Source: Sciurus carolinensis (lineage: Eukaryota > Chordata > Mammalia > Rodentia > Sciuridae). From it: a stretch of 64,000 nt of DNA. The stretch's first letter is position 1. Every line of letters starts with the position of its first letter. The stretch covers positions 113,399,160 through 113,463,159 of the forward strand of contig NC_062219.1 in assembly GCF_902686445.1 (NCBI RefSeq). Reading direction: 5' to 3'. Under the pieces are notes generated by a model. That model had not been told where the DNA came from. It worked only from the letters and a program-made list of their open reading frames with translations, and ran no database searches. The position numbers were made by a program, and so were the translations under genes. Below are positions 36,490 to 48,497 of the stretch, piece after piece.

Positions 36490-37640
36490 GCATGCCAGAT
36501 TTTTTCACTATTTTATTAATTTTGTTTATTTTCTGAAGAAGTAGTATATTCATATGGTTCAAAAAGTTAGAAAAACATAAAAAGCGATACAAAAAAAAAA
36601 AAAATCTCTTTCCTGCTCCTTCCTAGTCAAGCCAGTTTTGGCCACCATCATACAGACCACTGTTACTAGTTTCTTGGTTCCTTCTAGATTTCCTTCACAC
36701 ACACACCAGCAACCGTGAAGATGCTGTTGATCTTCCTTTTTCGTGGATTCCATCTTGCTATTTTTCCTACTCTGTAAAACCTGTCTGTAACACAAAAACC
36801 AGTACTCATGGCTCTTTCCTAGTCCTTTGCAGTGAATGTTCTGAGTTACCCAGCCGTGGTCCCAGTTTAGGCTGGACAATGCCACTCTGCTTTCTTATCG
36901 CACGCACCTCAAGTGCTGGACCCAAGTGTGCTTCTCGCAGGCTCTGAAATGCCACGGTTTCACGTTTTTGTGCTTGTTGATTCCACTGTTTCACATGGCC
37001 CCACGTAGAGAGTAAGGGGTTGTCTACTGCTCCAAGCACAAGAAGGCTGTGATCGCCTGACAGAAAATGTGCATATGAGATAAGCCCTGTCCAGGCATGA
37101 ATTATAGTACTGTTGGCTGCAAGCTCAGTGTTAATGAACCAACAATGTATATGAAATAGGACGCCTTTAAACAGAAACACACATAAAACAAGGTTATGTA
37201 GTGATCCATCAATGAAAATGTGACCAGAGGCTTACAGGAACCTAACCCTATCTTTCTTCTAGGAGCAATAGTTCAGTATTCATTAATTGTTTCTATGTTA
37301 TGTTCTATTTTTAATATGTTCTACTTTAACCATTTTACACAAAATATAGCATATTAGACACATTGTTCCGCATTTTGCTTTTTAACTTCAGGAGAGCTTT
37401 CTATATCACTCCATAGAGTTCCCTGTTCCCTGTACTAACAGCCATATAGTACTCCATCTTGGTTCTGCCATAATTCCCTCTAATTCATTCTGTATTGATG
37501 GGCGTTTGAGTTGTTTTCAGTCTTTGCCTGTCCAAACAGTACTGCAATGAATACACTTGTCTTTAGGTCATTTGCCTGTATTGTTTGTTAGGAGTTTCTG
37601 CTTTAACCAACTTTCTAGAAGGGAACTCCTGAGGGTGGTA
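36490..37640 (-). mobile_element. Ancient L1M, interrupted
   Basis: Two parts resemble reversed L1M 3' sequence: 36490-36700 (attcatatggttcaaaaag) and 37290-37640 (cacattgttccgcattttgc, ttgatgggcgtttgagttg, gtactgcaatgaatacac). The piece between, about 36720-37240, is not recognised and may be an insertion. Confidence 0.55.
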
Positions 37641-37689
37641 GGTCAACCTAGCCAGATTAACACCTCAAAAGCCATCACACTAGTGAGGG

Positions 37690-37808
37690 AAGGTGGCAGG
37701 CAGTGCCTGTAGTTCCAGCTTCTCAGTAAGCTGAGGCCAGAGGATTGCTTGTGTCCAGGAGTTCAAGACCAGTCTGGGCAATACAACAAGACTCTGTCTC
37801 AGAAAAAA
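37690..37808 (+). mobile_element. 7SL-derived B1-like monomer
   Basis: Contains gtgcctgtagttccagct, gtccaggagttcaagaccag and aagactctgtctcagaaa. A monomer without an ID half; ends in an A-rich stretch. Confidence 0.82.
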
Positions 37809-39579
37809 TACAGATGCCATCACATCGTGTTCCACTCCAGAATGTAGATCCTGAAGAAATTCTCAGATACACATTAGTATGTATATCTCGGGGTGTCACT
37901 GGGAGGGTGACGGGATAGGGAAAGGTGACAGGTGTACTTACCACCTCATGGGGTTACGGGTGGGGCTTGTGCGGGCCCCGATGCCATGCCTGGCTTGGGG
38001 TTCATGCCCAGTGCACGTTAGCGGGTTCTTGCTGGGCATCTTGGTCCAGCTTATGGACACACCATGGTGTCTCTCCCTCTGCAGCCCAGCCCTCCAGGAT
38101 CAGCCTCCTCACAGCCCTGGAGGATGCCTGGCAGTGCCAGGGTGCCCTTGTGCAGTCTCCTGGACTTCACCCTGGGTCGCCTTCGCCTCCTGATCTTCAG
38201 CCTGCCCACGGGGTTTTGTTGGACAAACCTGGTTGCTGTGTTCCATAAAGGTTCAGTGAATTGACTTTGGGTTGGACACTGGCGGGAGCACCAGGGAGAA
38301 GGAGGAAGAGGTTTAAAAGCAGAAGTATTCTGACACATTTCTGCTCCTATGGATCTTTAATCTAGTATTGGCTGAAAATTAGAACATGACTGACCGAGGC
38401 TGCTGGAGTCATGTTTCCAAGCCAGAAGGCGTGCCTGGGCCTGTGCAGGCCTCGGGAGGGCTGGGCCTCAGCTCTCCCCGCTGTCCCCATGCTGCCTCTT
38501 CTCTCTGTTCTCGGTTCAGCTACAGGGGCCTCTGGAAGGTTCATCACTTCAGCCCTCTGGTCTTGTAGCAGCAAAGGGAAGTTGTGTTGGGATCGTGAGA
38601 TAATGGGGCCAGTGACCAACAGGACGTCTGTCTTGAGTAAGTCCAGACAGGTTCGGGGCTTCCCAGGAAGGTGTGAAGGATACCCAGAGGAGGCCGCAGA
38701 CCCAGAAAGGACAGGACACTGTCTAAACCCCTGAGACTCTTCCTGCCTGGTTGTCAAACTCTGTGATCCCTCCCACCATCCCAGACACAGAACTCCTGGC
38801 TGTGGGAACCTCAGGTGAGGCGGAAGGAGGGAAGTCTCCCTTCCAACGTCAGTCCCTAGCCCTGAATTCTTAGAAGCATTCGTAAATGACAACAAGTGGT
38901 TTTCCTGAATCTTGGCATGCTGTGATTTGGAACAAGGTCCTCCTGACCCACTGTCCTCAGCAGCCCCCGTGGCTTGTCCCTCCTGGGACATCCTCCCCCT
39001 GTGTCTCTCCACACCCTGCTCTCTCCCTTCCCTCAGCAGCTCCGTAGGAGTCCTGAGAGCTTGCACAAGGTGCCACCAAGGCAAAGCTCCTCCTGGACCC
39101 TGGGTCAAAATCTCTGGCTGCCAGCATGGGGCCTCTGCCTGGCCTCATTGAGCCTCATTGTGCCTGCTAAGAAATGACACGGTCAGGCAGGAGATGCAGG
39201 TTGAGCCAGAAGTGAGCAAGACCAGCCTCAGTCTGCAGACTTCTGCCTGCGGGGAAGCGGGTGCAGGAGCGATGCTCACCAGGGCCCCACCAGGGCCTCT
39301 AGGAGGAGGCCAGAGCTGGATCCACGGGGCCTGGAGCAGGGAGCGAGTCAGGAAGTGCCGCTGGGAAGGCCTCCAGCCCAGATGCCAGAGGTCCCTCTTG
39401 TTTGTTTGCTAACTCCCAGAATTCCCCAGAAAACCTTAGAACTCTGAGCCAAAAGGGGCCGCAACCATGGCTTGTCTTAGTCCCCTTATCTCACAAGCGA
39501 AGAGGCTGGGGGCTGTGGCATTGCCCAGGATGTGGTTCTGTGTCACTGCCACTGTTTACAGAATGCCCAAGTGGGGCAC

Positions 39580-39587
39580 TGACGTCA
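39580..39587. promoter_or_regulatory. Perfect CRE octamer
   Basis: TGACGTCA, the full palindromic CREB/ATF site, in unique sequence. Occupancy is unknown; a single 8-mer is weak evidence. Confidence 0.3.
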
Positions 39588-40259
39588 TAGGCTGGGGTAT
39601 CCTGCGCCTTCTGCAAGGGGCTTCCTGTCTAAAAGCTGGCAGGGCAGCCCAGCAAACACCCCAGACACCAGAACACTAATGCAGTTACCATCCTCACAGG
39701 AGCTCCGCTGGCTGTTACCTGTGAGCTGTGAGCTGTTCTCCAGAAAGACGGGGAGTGGCTCCCCCAAGACCCCCAACCCTTCTCTGGGACTCTGAGTGAC
39801 CAAGGCTTTTTTTTTTTTTTTTTTTTAAATATACAGTCTAATGTCTTTGAAGACCACATGACAGTGTCACAGTCTTTTTGGGAACTGAGACCCTAACCCC
39901 AGCAACCTAGCTGGCATCCTGGGCCTTGGAGAGTTTGTGTGACTGGTGCTTTTCCTGGTGAGTGGCTGGGATGGAGCAAAGGTGCCAGCCACACCCCTCT
40001 ACTGTCCCCTGCTGAGGAAACAGTCTGTGCTGGCCACCTCTGGGAGGCTTGGCTCCCAGGATGCTGGGTGTGGGGCTTGAGTAATAGGAATGGAGCCCTT
40101 GGGTGCTTGTCTTGTATTCTCTTAGATTAATAATTCACTCTGAGGCTGCAGGTGGGGCTAAGGGAGGCAGCTCTCCCTGCCAGCACCCTTTCTCCACCAT
40201 CTTAATCCCCTACACTCCCTGGGGCTTTGGTGGAACAGCCTGAAGGAAATCTCCTCCCA

Positions 40260-40300
40260 TGTGCCCTGCCCTGCCCTGCCCTGCTCTGTCCTGCCCAGGA
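40260..40300 (+). repeat. (CCCTG)n short tandem repeat
   Basis: Four perfect CCTGC/CCCTG units followed by diverged ones. Confidence 0.85.
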
Positions 40301-40689
40301 CAGCTTTGGGGATGAGGAAACTTTTTTTGTTTTTGGCAGTTGTGCCAGTGTTGATTCAGAAGATCCTGGCCCCAAGTGCTCAGAGGTGGGAGTAGAAGAT
40401 CCTTCCTGGGGTCCTGCACACAGACCCTTCTTTCCTGCGGAGACCCTCCCTCAAGTCCCAGCTGCAAGGGCCTGCTCCCTGTACCTCCTGGGCCCTGGTT
40501 GAAGTGATCTCACCCTCCAGAGAGGCCTGAGCCCTCTTCTGTGGCTACCATCCTGCAAGACTAAGGGTCACCCGTTGTCCTTCTCTGCCTTCTCCTTGTG
40601 AAATTCCCTGGGGTCTTCTGGAAGCATCCCCTTCTGCAGACTGCAAGCTCAGAGACAGAAAGGGCAGGTATTTGAGTTTTTGTTTTTTG

Positions 40690-40844
40690 GTTTTTTTTTT
40701 ATTTTTTTTTTTTTTTATTTTTTAGTTGTAGATGGACATGGTACCTTTGTTTCATTTGTTTATTTTTAGGTGGTGCTGAGGCTTGAGTCCAGTGCCTCAC
40801 ACATGCTAGGCAAGCGCTCTACCACAGAGCCACAACCCCAGCCC
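40690..40844 (-). mobile_element. ID-type SINE, tailed lineage
   Basis: Poly-T and the reversed tail (tttagttgtagatggacat) precede the ID body (gtgctgaggcttgagtcc, acatgctaggcaagcgctc, gagccacaaccccagccc). Confidence 0.93.
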
Positions 40845-41501
40845 AAGGTGGCAGGTTTTTAACCTTTCATAGCGGAGCCTCTGGCGCAGAAAGACTTTGG
40901 TATGAGTTTGTGGGAAAGAATATAAAGGGCAGGGCACTGATGCTGCTCTGCCATCCATGAGGTCCCAGTCCATTCAACCGCAGGCCTCAGGAGGCCAAGG
41001 GTACCGACCTGCTCATCTCACCTGGCACAGAGTAGGTCTTCGGCGTGGTTGCTGATGGATTCTGAGATTCTTCTAGCAGCTCCTCCTTAGGAGAAGCGTG
41101 GCTGTGAAGTGGCCCACATTCAGACGTCTTGGGGACTCACATGTGGGTTAGTTGTTCGGGTGTCTCCCCCACTGCCCTGTCCTCTTGCTGCAGACCTCCT
41201 GTCTGAATCAACTGTCATCCTCACCACTGCTGGGAGATTAGAGAAGGGGGTCAGCTTTGGCTTGGGAGGAAGCTCCAGGCAGCTGCAGTGGTCCTTGTCC
41301 CTGGCACACCCTGCCTCAGAGCCCATTGCTCTAGGGTGCCACCGGTTGTAAATTTCTTACATGGGCTCTGCATTTGCATCATGCCACTTTTTCCCTGGAA
41401 TCATAGGCCATGACTGCTTTATCAGTACAGTGTGAGGACAGTGGCTATTAGGGCACGTCCCACACTAATCTCAAAGCAAAATGTCATAAAAAAAGTGCTT
41501 G

Positions 41502-41707
41502 AGCCAGGCCTATAATTCCAGCAGTTCAAGAGGCTGAAGCAGGAAGATCACAATTCGAGTCCAGTCTCAGCAACTTAGTGAGGCCCTAAGCAACTTAGAG
41601 AGACTGTCTCAAAATAAAAAATAAAAAGGGCTGGAGATGTGGCTTAGTGGTTAAGGTCCCCAGGGTTCAATCCCTGGTACCTGCCCCCCCCCCAAAAAAA
41701 AGAAATG
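41502..41707 (+). mobile_element. Dimeric B1-dID SINE
   Basis: B1 half (tataattccagcagttc, gagactgtctcaaaat), linker aataaaaaataaaa, ID half (gagatgtggcttagtgg, gttcaatccctgg), then a C/A tail. Possible duplication aatgctt/gtgctt at the ends. Confidence 0.9.
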
Positions 41708-41709
41708 CT

Positions 41710-43237
41710 TGTTATGTCAATTTAACCTTGCTTCCCTGCCCTAACTTTTGTGTCCTGAAAGAAAAGATGGAGAACCACATGGTGGTTTCTTCACTCTGGG
41801 CATCTGCCCCCCACCAACCAGGTACAGAACCTTGAATTTTAGTTTTCTGCAAGTCAGTGAAAGATGAGGCAAAGATTGTATGGATTTTATTCACACTTCC
41901 TTAGACAAATTTTCCCTCAATTATGTGGATATGTAGAAACACAACCAAAGTCCATATAGGGCAAGTGACGTCCCCAGGGTCACACAGTCAGCAGAACCAA
42001 AGCCCGTGGTCCTGTCTTCTACTCCAGTGCCCTTCTAACCACTCCACACTCAGAGCCAGTGCCCACGCTCCTGACCTTACTACCTAGCCCCAGCCATTTG
42101 CTGGTTTGAAATAGGTCCAGAAAATGTCAGCCAGGCCCATCCAGACCACGGTCGCCTCCTCCAGGAAGCTGCCCTGCACGAGGTGACTCCTCTTCTCTGT
42201 CTGCATCCACAGCGCTCTGTGCCAACTAGGGAGACAGAGAAGAGGTGGCATACCTCAGTCACAGGGAGGAGAAGGCAAAGAACTGCTGAGGGGAGACAAC
42301 GCTGACAAAAAGGACCAGGAGCCTCTGTGCCCGGGTGAAATAGCTCCAGTCTACAGAAAGCAGCGTCCAAACTGCCCCATGTTCAGGTCCTGGGCTGAGT
42401 CAGGCTGGTGCTGATTCCTAGAACGTAGAGGGAACGTGGGAGGCCACTGGGGTTGGAGAAATGAATATCCCTTGGAGCCTGAAGGGAGCTTGAAACTCCT
42501 CCCGCGGCAGAGTCAGCCTGAAGCCCAGGCAGGAGCGGCAGGGCCAGGAAGGAAGAGCCAGCCAGACACAGCACCACGGGAGGTGCAGGCGCTAATGCCG
42601 CCACTGGCAGAGCACGTCCATGGTAATCGGGTTACTGGATTATAAAATAGCCACCGGCTTTATTTAGAAGACTAATCAGAAAGCATTTAGAATAACAGCA
42701 TTGCTTAAAAGGGAACCACGGACCGCGAGCCCACGTCTTGGAGAACTGCCCTTGGCTCCTGCCTCCTTTTGGGGCAGAACTAGAGAAAACGAATCCCAGG
42801 AGTACGAGTTAAGCTTCCTTGGGGGACCTGGGAGGAAGGCTGGACTAAATCACAAGCCAAGGCAATTTGGAGAATTGTGTATACAGTCTCTAGATGACAG
42901 CCCCAGTAGGAAAAGGAAAGTCGTTTGGGGTTTTCTTCCTCAAACAAGCGGTGGTGGTCTGGCAGGAGCAGGGTGTTACCCCTTCTGAGTTGTAAGCAAA
43001 CACCGAGACCTCCGCCAAAGTCAACTTCCTCTCCTGATGTCTGTCTGTCTCTGGCTCAAAGGATGGCCTTTAGGACAGATGTCCTCCTTGCAGACTGACC
43101 CCCCGTCTCCTGGTACCCCGAGCTGGGGGGTCAGAGAGGACATTGATGCTCTAGAACAAGGGCCAGGAAACCATGGCTACAGCCAGGTCCAGCTCCCACC
43201 TATTCTTGTACAGCCTGTGAGCTGAGAAGGATTTTTA
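41710..43237. other. Intron-like sequence with a candidate conserved block
   Basis: MIR-like text lies near 41955-42060 (reverse orientation: ccccagggtcacacagtcag). The AT-rich block 42600-42710 contrasts with GC-richer flanks and contains no repeat I recognise. No coding exon is supported. Confidence 0.45.
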
Positions 43238-43445
43238 CACCCAGGCTCAATGGATAAGGTACACGCCTCTTATCCTAGCTACTCAGTAGCCTGGTGGGAA
43301 GATCACAAGTTCAAGGCCAAGCTTGGCACTGAGCAAGACCCTGTCTCAAAATAAAAAAGGGCTGGAGATGTAGCTCAGCGGTGAGGCACCCCTGGGTTCA
43401 ATTCCTAGTACCAATAATGATAATAATAATAATAATAATAATAAA
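43238..43445 (+). mobile_element. Dimeric B1-dID SINE with (ATA)n tail
   Basis: Diverged B1 half (cctagctactcagtagcc, gcaagaccctgtctc), ID half (gagatgtagctcagcgg, gggttcaattcc), then a taa/aat trinucleotide tail of about ten units. Confidence 0.9.
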
Positions 43446-44589
43446 GTTATATTGTTCATAGGTGCTTTCATGTTAAAGCAGCAGAGATATGACAGAGACC
43501 ACACGGTCCCCAAAGCTGGAAATACTGGGTAGCTGACCCTACTGTGCAGCGCGCCAAACCCTGTACTAGGAGGTCTCAGTAGAGCCTTGTGATCGTCCAC
43601 ACCACTCCACAGATCTGGTGCTTCAGGGCAGTAGGCCCTCTGCAGAGAATAGTAAATTTTGTCCCTCCGTCCATGTCAGAGCGTGGAACCTGGGGGTGAA
43701 GAGACCTGCTCCTGGTCTTGTGGGACCAGCTCCGTGTTTCAGTTTGGTGTTGAGATCACCTTTTGGATCCCAGTATCCAGGGACATGAAACAGGTTGACT
43801 GCTGTTCCTGCCTCTGGGTGACCAGACAGCCATGGGGAGACGAGCACAAAGAAAGCAATTTCACTGTCGTGTGGTCAGGGTGGCAGCAGGCTGTGGGGAG
43901 TGCAGAGGAGGGCCTCGGGCTCTGAGTGGCATTTGCAGAGCCCACTCCAGAGCCCTGGAGTCTTCTCCTGAGGAAGGAATTCACTGCATAAATGTGAAAG
44001 TGGTAGTTCCGTTCATTAGTTCATGAATGAAAACCAATTACCCAATAGGAAATGTACATAATGAGCAAAGCAGTTGCCTTATTAGAAAAATAATGAAGAC
44101 TTAAATCCTGAGTTGGTATTATGGCAATTCTGTAGATTGACTAATCCACCGAGAATAGTTTCTAGGTTTTAAAAGATACGTTTTAAAATGGCCTTTTGGC
44201 AAGATGCTGAACTATGGGCCTAGCGTGCTACCATCTATGTAAAAGGGACTGTGTCCAACTGTTCTTGTGTGAAGATAAAAATGTCTCTCCAGGAGGATAT
44301 CCAAGAACTTGATTGATTGTCCCAAGAGGGGTACTGGGTGGCCAGGGAATGAGGCAGGAGGGAGACTTTTCACGTATAACCGTTTTAAAATTTTTGCTAC
44401 AATTTTCCACTTTATTTTCAAGCATTTGTATGGGATAATTTTCACTCTTTTGAGATTTGAACTGTGTAAATAGAGTACCTATTTAAAAATATACCAATTT
44501 AATATGAAATAAATGGCACATGGTTTTACCATTACCTTCTTTTGTTGTTTTGGGGAAGTCGTTGTCCCTTCATTTTCATTGGGCAATTG

Positions 44590-44692
44590 GGTTTTGTGTT
44601 GTTTTGTTTTGATGGTGGTAGGGGTTGAGCACCAGGGCCTCGTGCATGCTTAGGCAAGTACTCTAGCACGGAGCCACATCTCCAGCCCCAGC
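44590..44692 (-). mobile_element. ID-type SINE, old
   Basis: Reverse ID body (gttgagcaccagggcctc, gcatgcttaggcaagtac, gagccacatctccagccc), flanked by gcaattg-like sequence on both sides. Confidence 0.8.
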
Positions 44693-44950
44693 AATTGAGT
44701 CTTGACTGTCTACCATGAGCAGGCCCTGTCTGTTCTAGGTGGATGAGGTCCATCTTTGGCCCTTGGTTTCCTCCTGTGATCTCTAAGGCAGTGGCCTTCA
44801 ACTTGAGCATGCAGCAGACTTACTGCTCAGTAAGGAACTCAGACTTCGGGTTCTGATCATACCTGACGAGAAAGTTTCTGATTTTCTGATGATTGGGTCT
44901 GGGGACTTGGCAGGGCAAGAATTAATCAGCATGGGCAACACATTGCCGAG

Positions 44951-45398
44951 TGTGTGAGTCAGCTTTTCATCACTGCCACCAAAATACCCCTGACAAGAAC
45001 AACTTAGAGGAAGAAAAGTTTATTTTGGGCTCATGATTTCAGAGCAGTCCTTGGTTCACTGACTCTGTTGCTCTGGGCCCAAGATGAGGCAGAACATCAT
45101 GGCAGAAGGGCGTGGCCGAGGAAAGCTGCTCAGTTCATGGCACCCAGGAAGCAGAGAGAGGATGCGAGGATCAAGCAACATATATATTGTGCAAGGCATG
45201 CCCCCAGTGACTCACTTCTTCCAGCCATTGTCCACCTGCCTACAGTTACCACCCAGTAGTCCATTTAAATTATTAATCCATCAAATGGATTAATCCATTG
45301 ATTAGGTTACAGCTCTCATCTCATAATTGTACCCTGACCGTTCCTGCATTGTCTCACACACCGTGTTCAGGGGACACCTCCTCTCCAATCCACTAACA
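44951..45398 (-). mobile_element. MaLR-type solo LTR
   Basis: Runs TGtgtgagtcagctttt to ccaatccactaaCA. Read in reverse it matches the LTR at 15297-15711, including the gagacaatgcaggaa motif and the ggtgtcccc start. No internal coding sequence is attached, and the flanking 5 bp do not match. Confidence 0.78.
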
Positions 45399-46118
45399 GC
45401 TGATAAGGCTGAGGCTGCCAGCTCAGGAGCCACCACCCAGGGTTCCATCTAGGGTCCGTGTTGATAAAGAAACTACATTCCCATTCTAAAAATACCAATG
45501 AATGAAGAATAGGTTCCTCTAGCTCAGAATGCAAAGGAATCTCTCTCCCCAGCAGTTTAAGAGGACTTCACAAAATGAACACATCAACAAAAGTTAAATG
45601 ACATAGTTTCCATTCCACCTGCAGGGCCATGGTGCAGGGACAGGAAATCAGACACTGGCCAGAGTCTGGTGAGTCCCAACAAGTTGTTCTTCCTAGGAGA
45701 AGTGACTTAATGAAAGGCTTTCAAGGAATAGAGAGACTTAAACAGGAAAGGCATTCCAAAATACCAAGTCTCTGGCCCATAGGAGCTCTCTGTCAGATGC
45801 CACCTTAAGGTCTGCCACCGTCCTCCCCAGCTTACAGAGTCAACCTGATCGTTAAGGAGTTCCTGACGTGGACATTGTAGTCCAGCCTGGACACCTGTGC
45901 CAGGCTCCAGGACCTCACTCATACCTCTCCCTTGTCTGGAATCCCCTCTTGGTCCCCTCCACCTCTTTAGGTCCCATTTGCCATGAGGACCATGGTGAAA
46001 TCTGACTATTCCCCATGAGAGCTTCACATCTGCTTGGCCTATACTCAGTTTCGTTTTCTGCCTATCTCAGCTTATTGGGAGACTTTATTTATTTATTATT
46101 TTTTTTTTAAAGTTTCGG

Positions 46119-46205
46119 GGCTGGGGAGATAGCTCAGTTGGTAGAGTGCTTGCTTTGTAAGCACAAGGCACTGGGTTCAATCCCCAGCACCCAAAAAAAA
46201 AAAAT
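46119..46205 (+). mobile_element. ID-type SINE
   Basis: Intact ID body (gctggggagatagctcag, gggttcaatccccagcac) with A-rich tail, inserted in the tail region of the antisense L1. Flanks aagtttc / aaatttc are a weak duplication. Confidence 0.92.
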
Positions 46206-47311
46206 TTCTTCATTCATGTATATAGGGTAATAACGCCTATCTCATTCTACCGTCCTTCCCGTCCCCACCGCCCCACCCCTCCCCTCACTCCCCTCGGTTC
46301 AATTCAAAGTTCCTTCATTCTTCCCTTCCCACTCCCACTGTGGATCAGCATCCGCTTCTCAGAGAAAACATTCGGCCTTTGGTTTTTTGGGATTGGCTTA
46401 TTTCACTTAGCGTGATACTCTCCGGTTCCATCCAACACTTATTATATAATTGCCATTCTGACTACAGTGAGATGAAATCTTAGAATAGTTTTAATTTGTA
46501 TTTCTGTTAATTGCAAGAGATAATGAACATGTTTGCTGATTAGTTGTATTTCTTCTTCTGTAAAGTGTCTGTTCAGTTCCTTAGCCCATTTATTGATTTG
46601 GCGGTGTTTTGTTTTGTTTTTTGTTTTTGTTTTTTTTTTTTTTGTTTTTTTGGTGTTAAGTTTTTTGAGTTCTTTATGTATCCTGGAGATTAATCCTCTA
46701 TCTGAGGTGCATGGGGTAAAGATTTTTTTTCCCATTCTGTAGGCTCTCTCTTCACGTTGTTTCCTTTGCTGAGAAGCAGCTTTTCAGTTTGAATCCATCC
46801 CATTTATTGATTCTTGATTTTACTTGTTGCGCTTTAGGAGTCTTGTTGAGGAAGTCAGGTCCTAAGCCAACATGATGAAGATTTGGGCCTGCTTTTTCTT
46901 CTATTGGACACAGGGTCTCTGTTCTAGTGCCTAAGTCCTTGATCCACTTTGAGTTGATTTTTTTGTGCAGGGTGAGAGAGAGAGGTTTAATTTCATTTTG
47001 TTACAGATGGATTTCCAGTTTTCCCAGCACCATTTGTTGAATAGGCTATTTTTTCTCCACTGTATATTTTTGGAATCTTTGTCTAGAATGAGATAACCAT
47101 ATTTATGTGGGTTTGTCTCTGTGTCTTCTATTCTGCACCATTAGTCTACATGCCTATTTTTGGCGCCAATACCATGCCATTTTTGTTACTGTTGCTCTGT
47201 AGTATAGTTTTGGTCTGGTATTGTGATGTCTCCTGCTTCACTCTTCTTGCTAAGGATTGTGTTAGCCATTCTGGGCCTCTTATTTTTCCAAATGAATTTC
47301 ATAATTGCTTT

Positions 47312-47746
47312 TTATATTTCTGTGGAGAATGTCATTGGGATTTGAATAGGAATTGCATTGAATCTGAATAACACTTTTGGTAGAATGGCCATTTTGACAA
47401 TATTAATTTTGCCTATCCAGGAGCATGGAAGATATTTCCATCTTCTAAGGTCTTCTTTAATTTCTTTCTTTAGTGTTCTGCAGTTTTCATTGTAGAGGTC
47501 TTTCATCTCTTTTGTTAGATTGATTCCCAAGTATTTTATTTTTGTCAAGGCTATTGTAAATGGGGTAGTTTTCCTAATTTCTCTTGTGATGGATTCATCA
47601 GTTATGTATAGAAATGCATTTGATTTATGGGTATTGATTTTATATCCTGCTACTTTGCTGAGTTCATTTATGAGTTCTAGAAGTTTTCTGGTGGAATTTT
47701 TTGGATCTTCTAAATATAGAATCATGTCATTGGCAAATAGTGATAG
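47312..47746 (-). pseudogene. L1 ORF2 reverse transcriptase fragment, inactive
   Basis: The longest surviving L1 frame (137 codons, 47312-47725) begins just after the reverse transcriptase catalytic motif. Read from the minus strand through 47726-47734, that motif is Ala-Asn-Asp instead of Ala-Asp-Asp: the codon at 47729-47731 is AAT. Together with frame breaks on both sides and the deletion near 46440, this copy cannot encode a working enzyme. Confidence 0.85.
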
Positions 47747-48159
47747 CTTGAGTTCTTCTTTTTCCTATTTGTATCCCTTTAATTTCTTTCATCTGATTGC
47801 TCTGGCTAGAGTTTCAAGGATTATGTTGAATAGAAGTGGTGAAAGAGGCCCTCCCTGTCTTGTTCCAGTTTTTAGAGGAATGCTTTTAATTTTTCTCCAT
47901 TTAGAATGATGTTAGCCTTGGGCTGAGCATTAATAGCTTTTACAATATTGAGGTATGTTCCTACTATCCCTAGTTTTTCTAGTGTTTTGAACATGAAGAA
48001 GTGCTGTATTTTGTCAAATGCTTTTTCTGTGTCTATTGAGATTATCATATGATTCTTGTCTTTAAGTCTATTGATGTGATGTATTATGTTTATTGACTTT
48101 CATATGTTGAACCAACCTTGCATCCCAGGGATGAACCCCACTTGATCATGGTGAACTAT

Positions 48160-48294
48160 TTTTTTTTATATATTTTTTTAGATATTGATAGACCTTTATT
48201 TTCATTCATGAATTTATATGTGGTGCTGAGATTCAAACCCAGTGTCTCACACATGCTAGGCAAGTGCTCTACCACTGAGCCACAACCCTAGTCC
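48160..48294 (-). mobile_element. ID-type SINE, tailed lineage, nested in L1
   Basis: Reversed tail (agatattgatagaccttta) and ID body (gtgctgagattcaaaccc, cacatgctaggcaagtgctc). L1 sequence resumes on the right, so the SINE is younger than the L1. Confidence 0.93.
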
Positions 48295-48497
48295 CACTAT
48301 CTTTTTAATATGTTTTTGTATGCAATTTGCCAGAATTTTATTGAGAATTTTTGCATCTTTGTTCATCAGGGATATTGGTCTGAAGTTTTCTTTCTTTGAT
48401 GTGTCTTTGTCTGGTTTTGGAATAAGGGTGATACTAGCCTCATAATTATTGGAAGACTTAATTTTGTTATCTGATTTTTATTCTTTTTTCACATTCA

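Larger units (their letters stand above)
37809..40689. other. Intron-like sequence, GC-richer, no supported gene
   Basis: Includes a 248-codon minus-strand open frame (38362-39108) with no recognisable domain and no supporting splice or promoter signals. A perfect CRE lies at 39580-39587, a T tract at 39807-39826 and a CCCTG repeat at 40260-40300. Confidence 0.5.
46084..48485 (-). mobile_element. Antisense L1 LINE, 5'-truncated, internally deleted
   Basis: T-rich left end is the tail. 46205-46435 is the reversed 3' end; 46441-48485 reads backwards through ORF2, including reverse transcriptase. The join at about 46436-46441 skips several hundred bases of the C-terminal part expected between these pieces. 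ID SINEs lie at 46119-46205 and 48160-48294. Frameshifts and substitutions make it inactive. Orientation is opposite to TRERF1, the usual bias for intronic L1. Confidence 0.88.

Noticed and set aside
44951..45398. A proviral insertion with coding capacity
   Set aside because: Only LTR sequence is present here and at 15297, 10697 and 2331; no gag, pol or env frame adjoins any of them.
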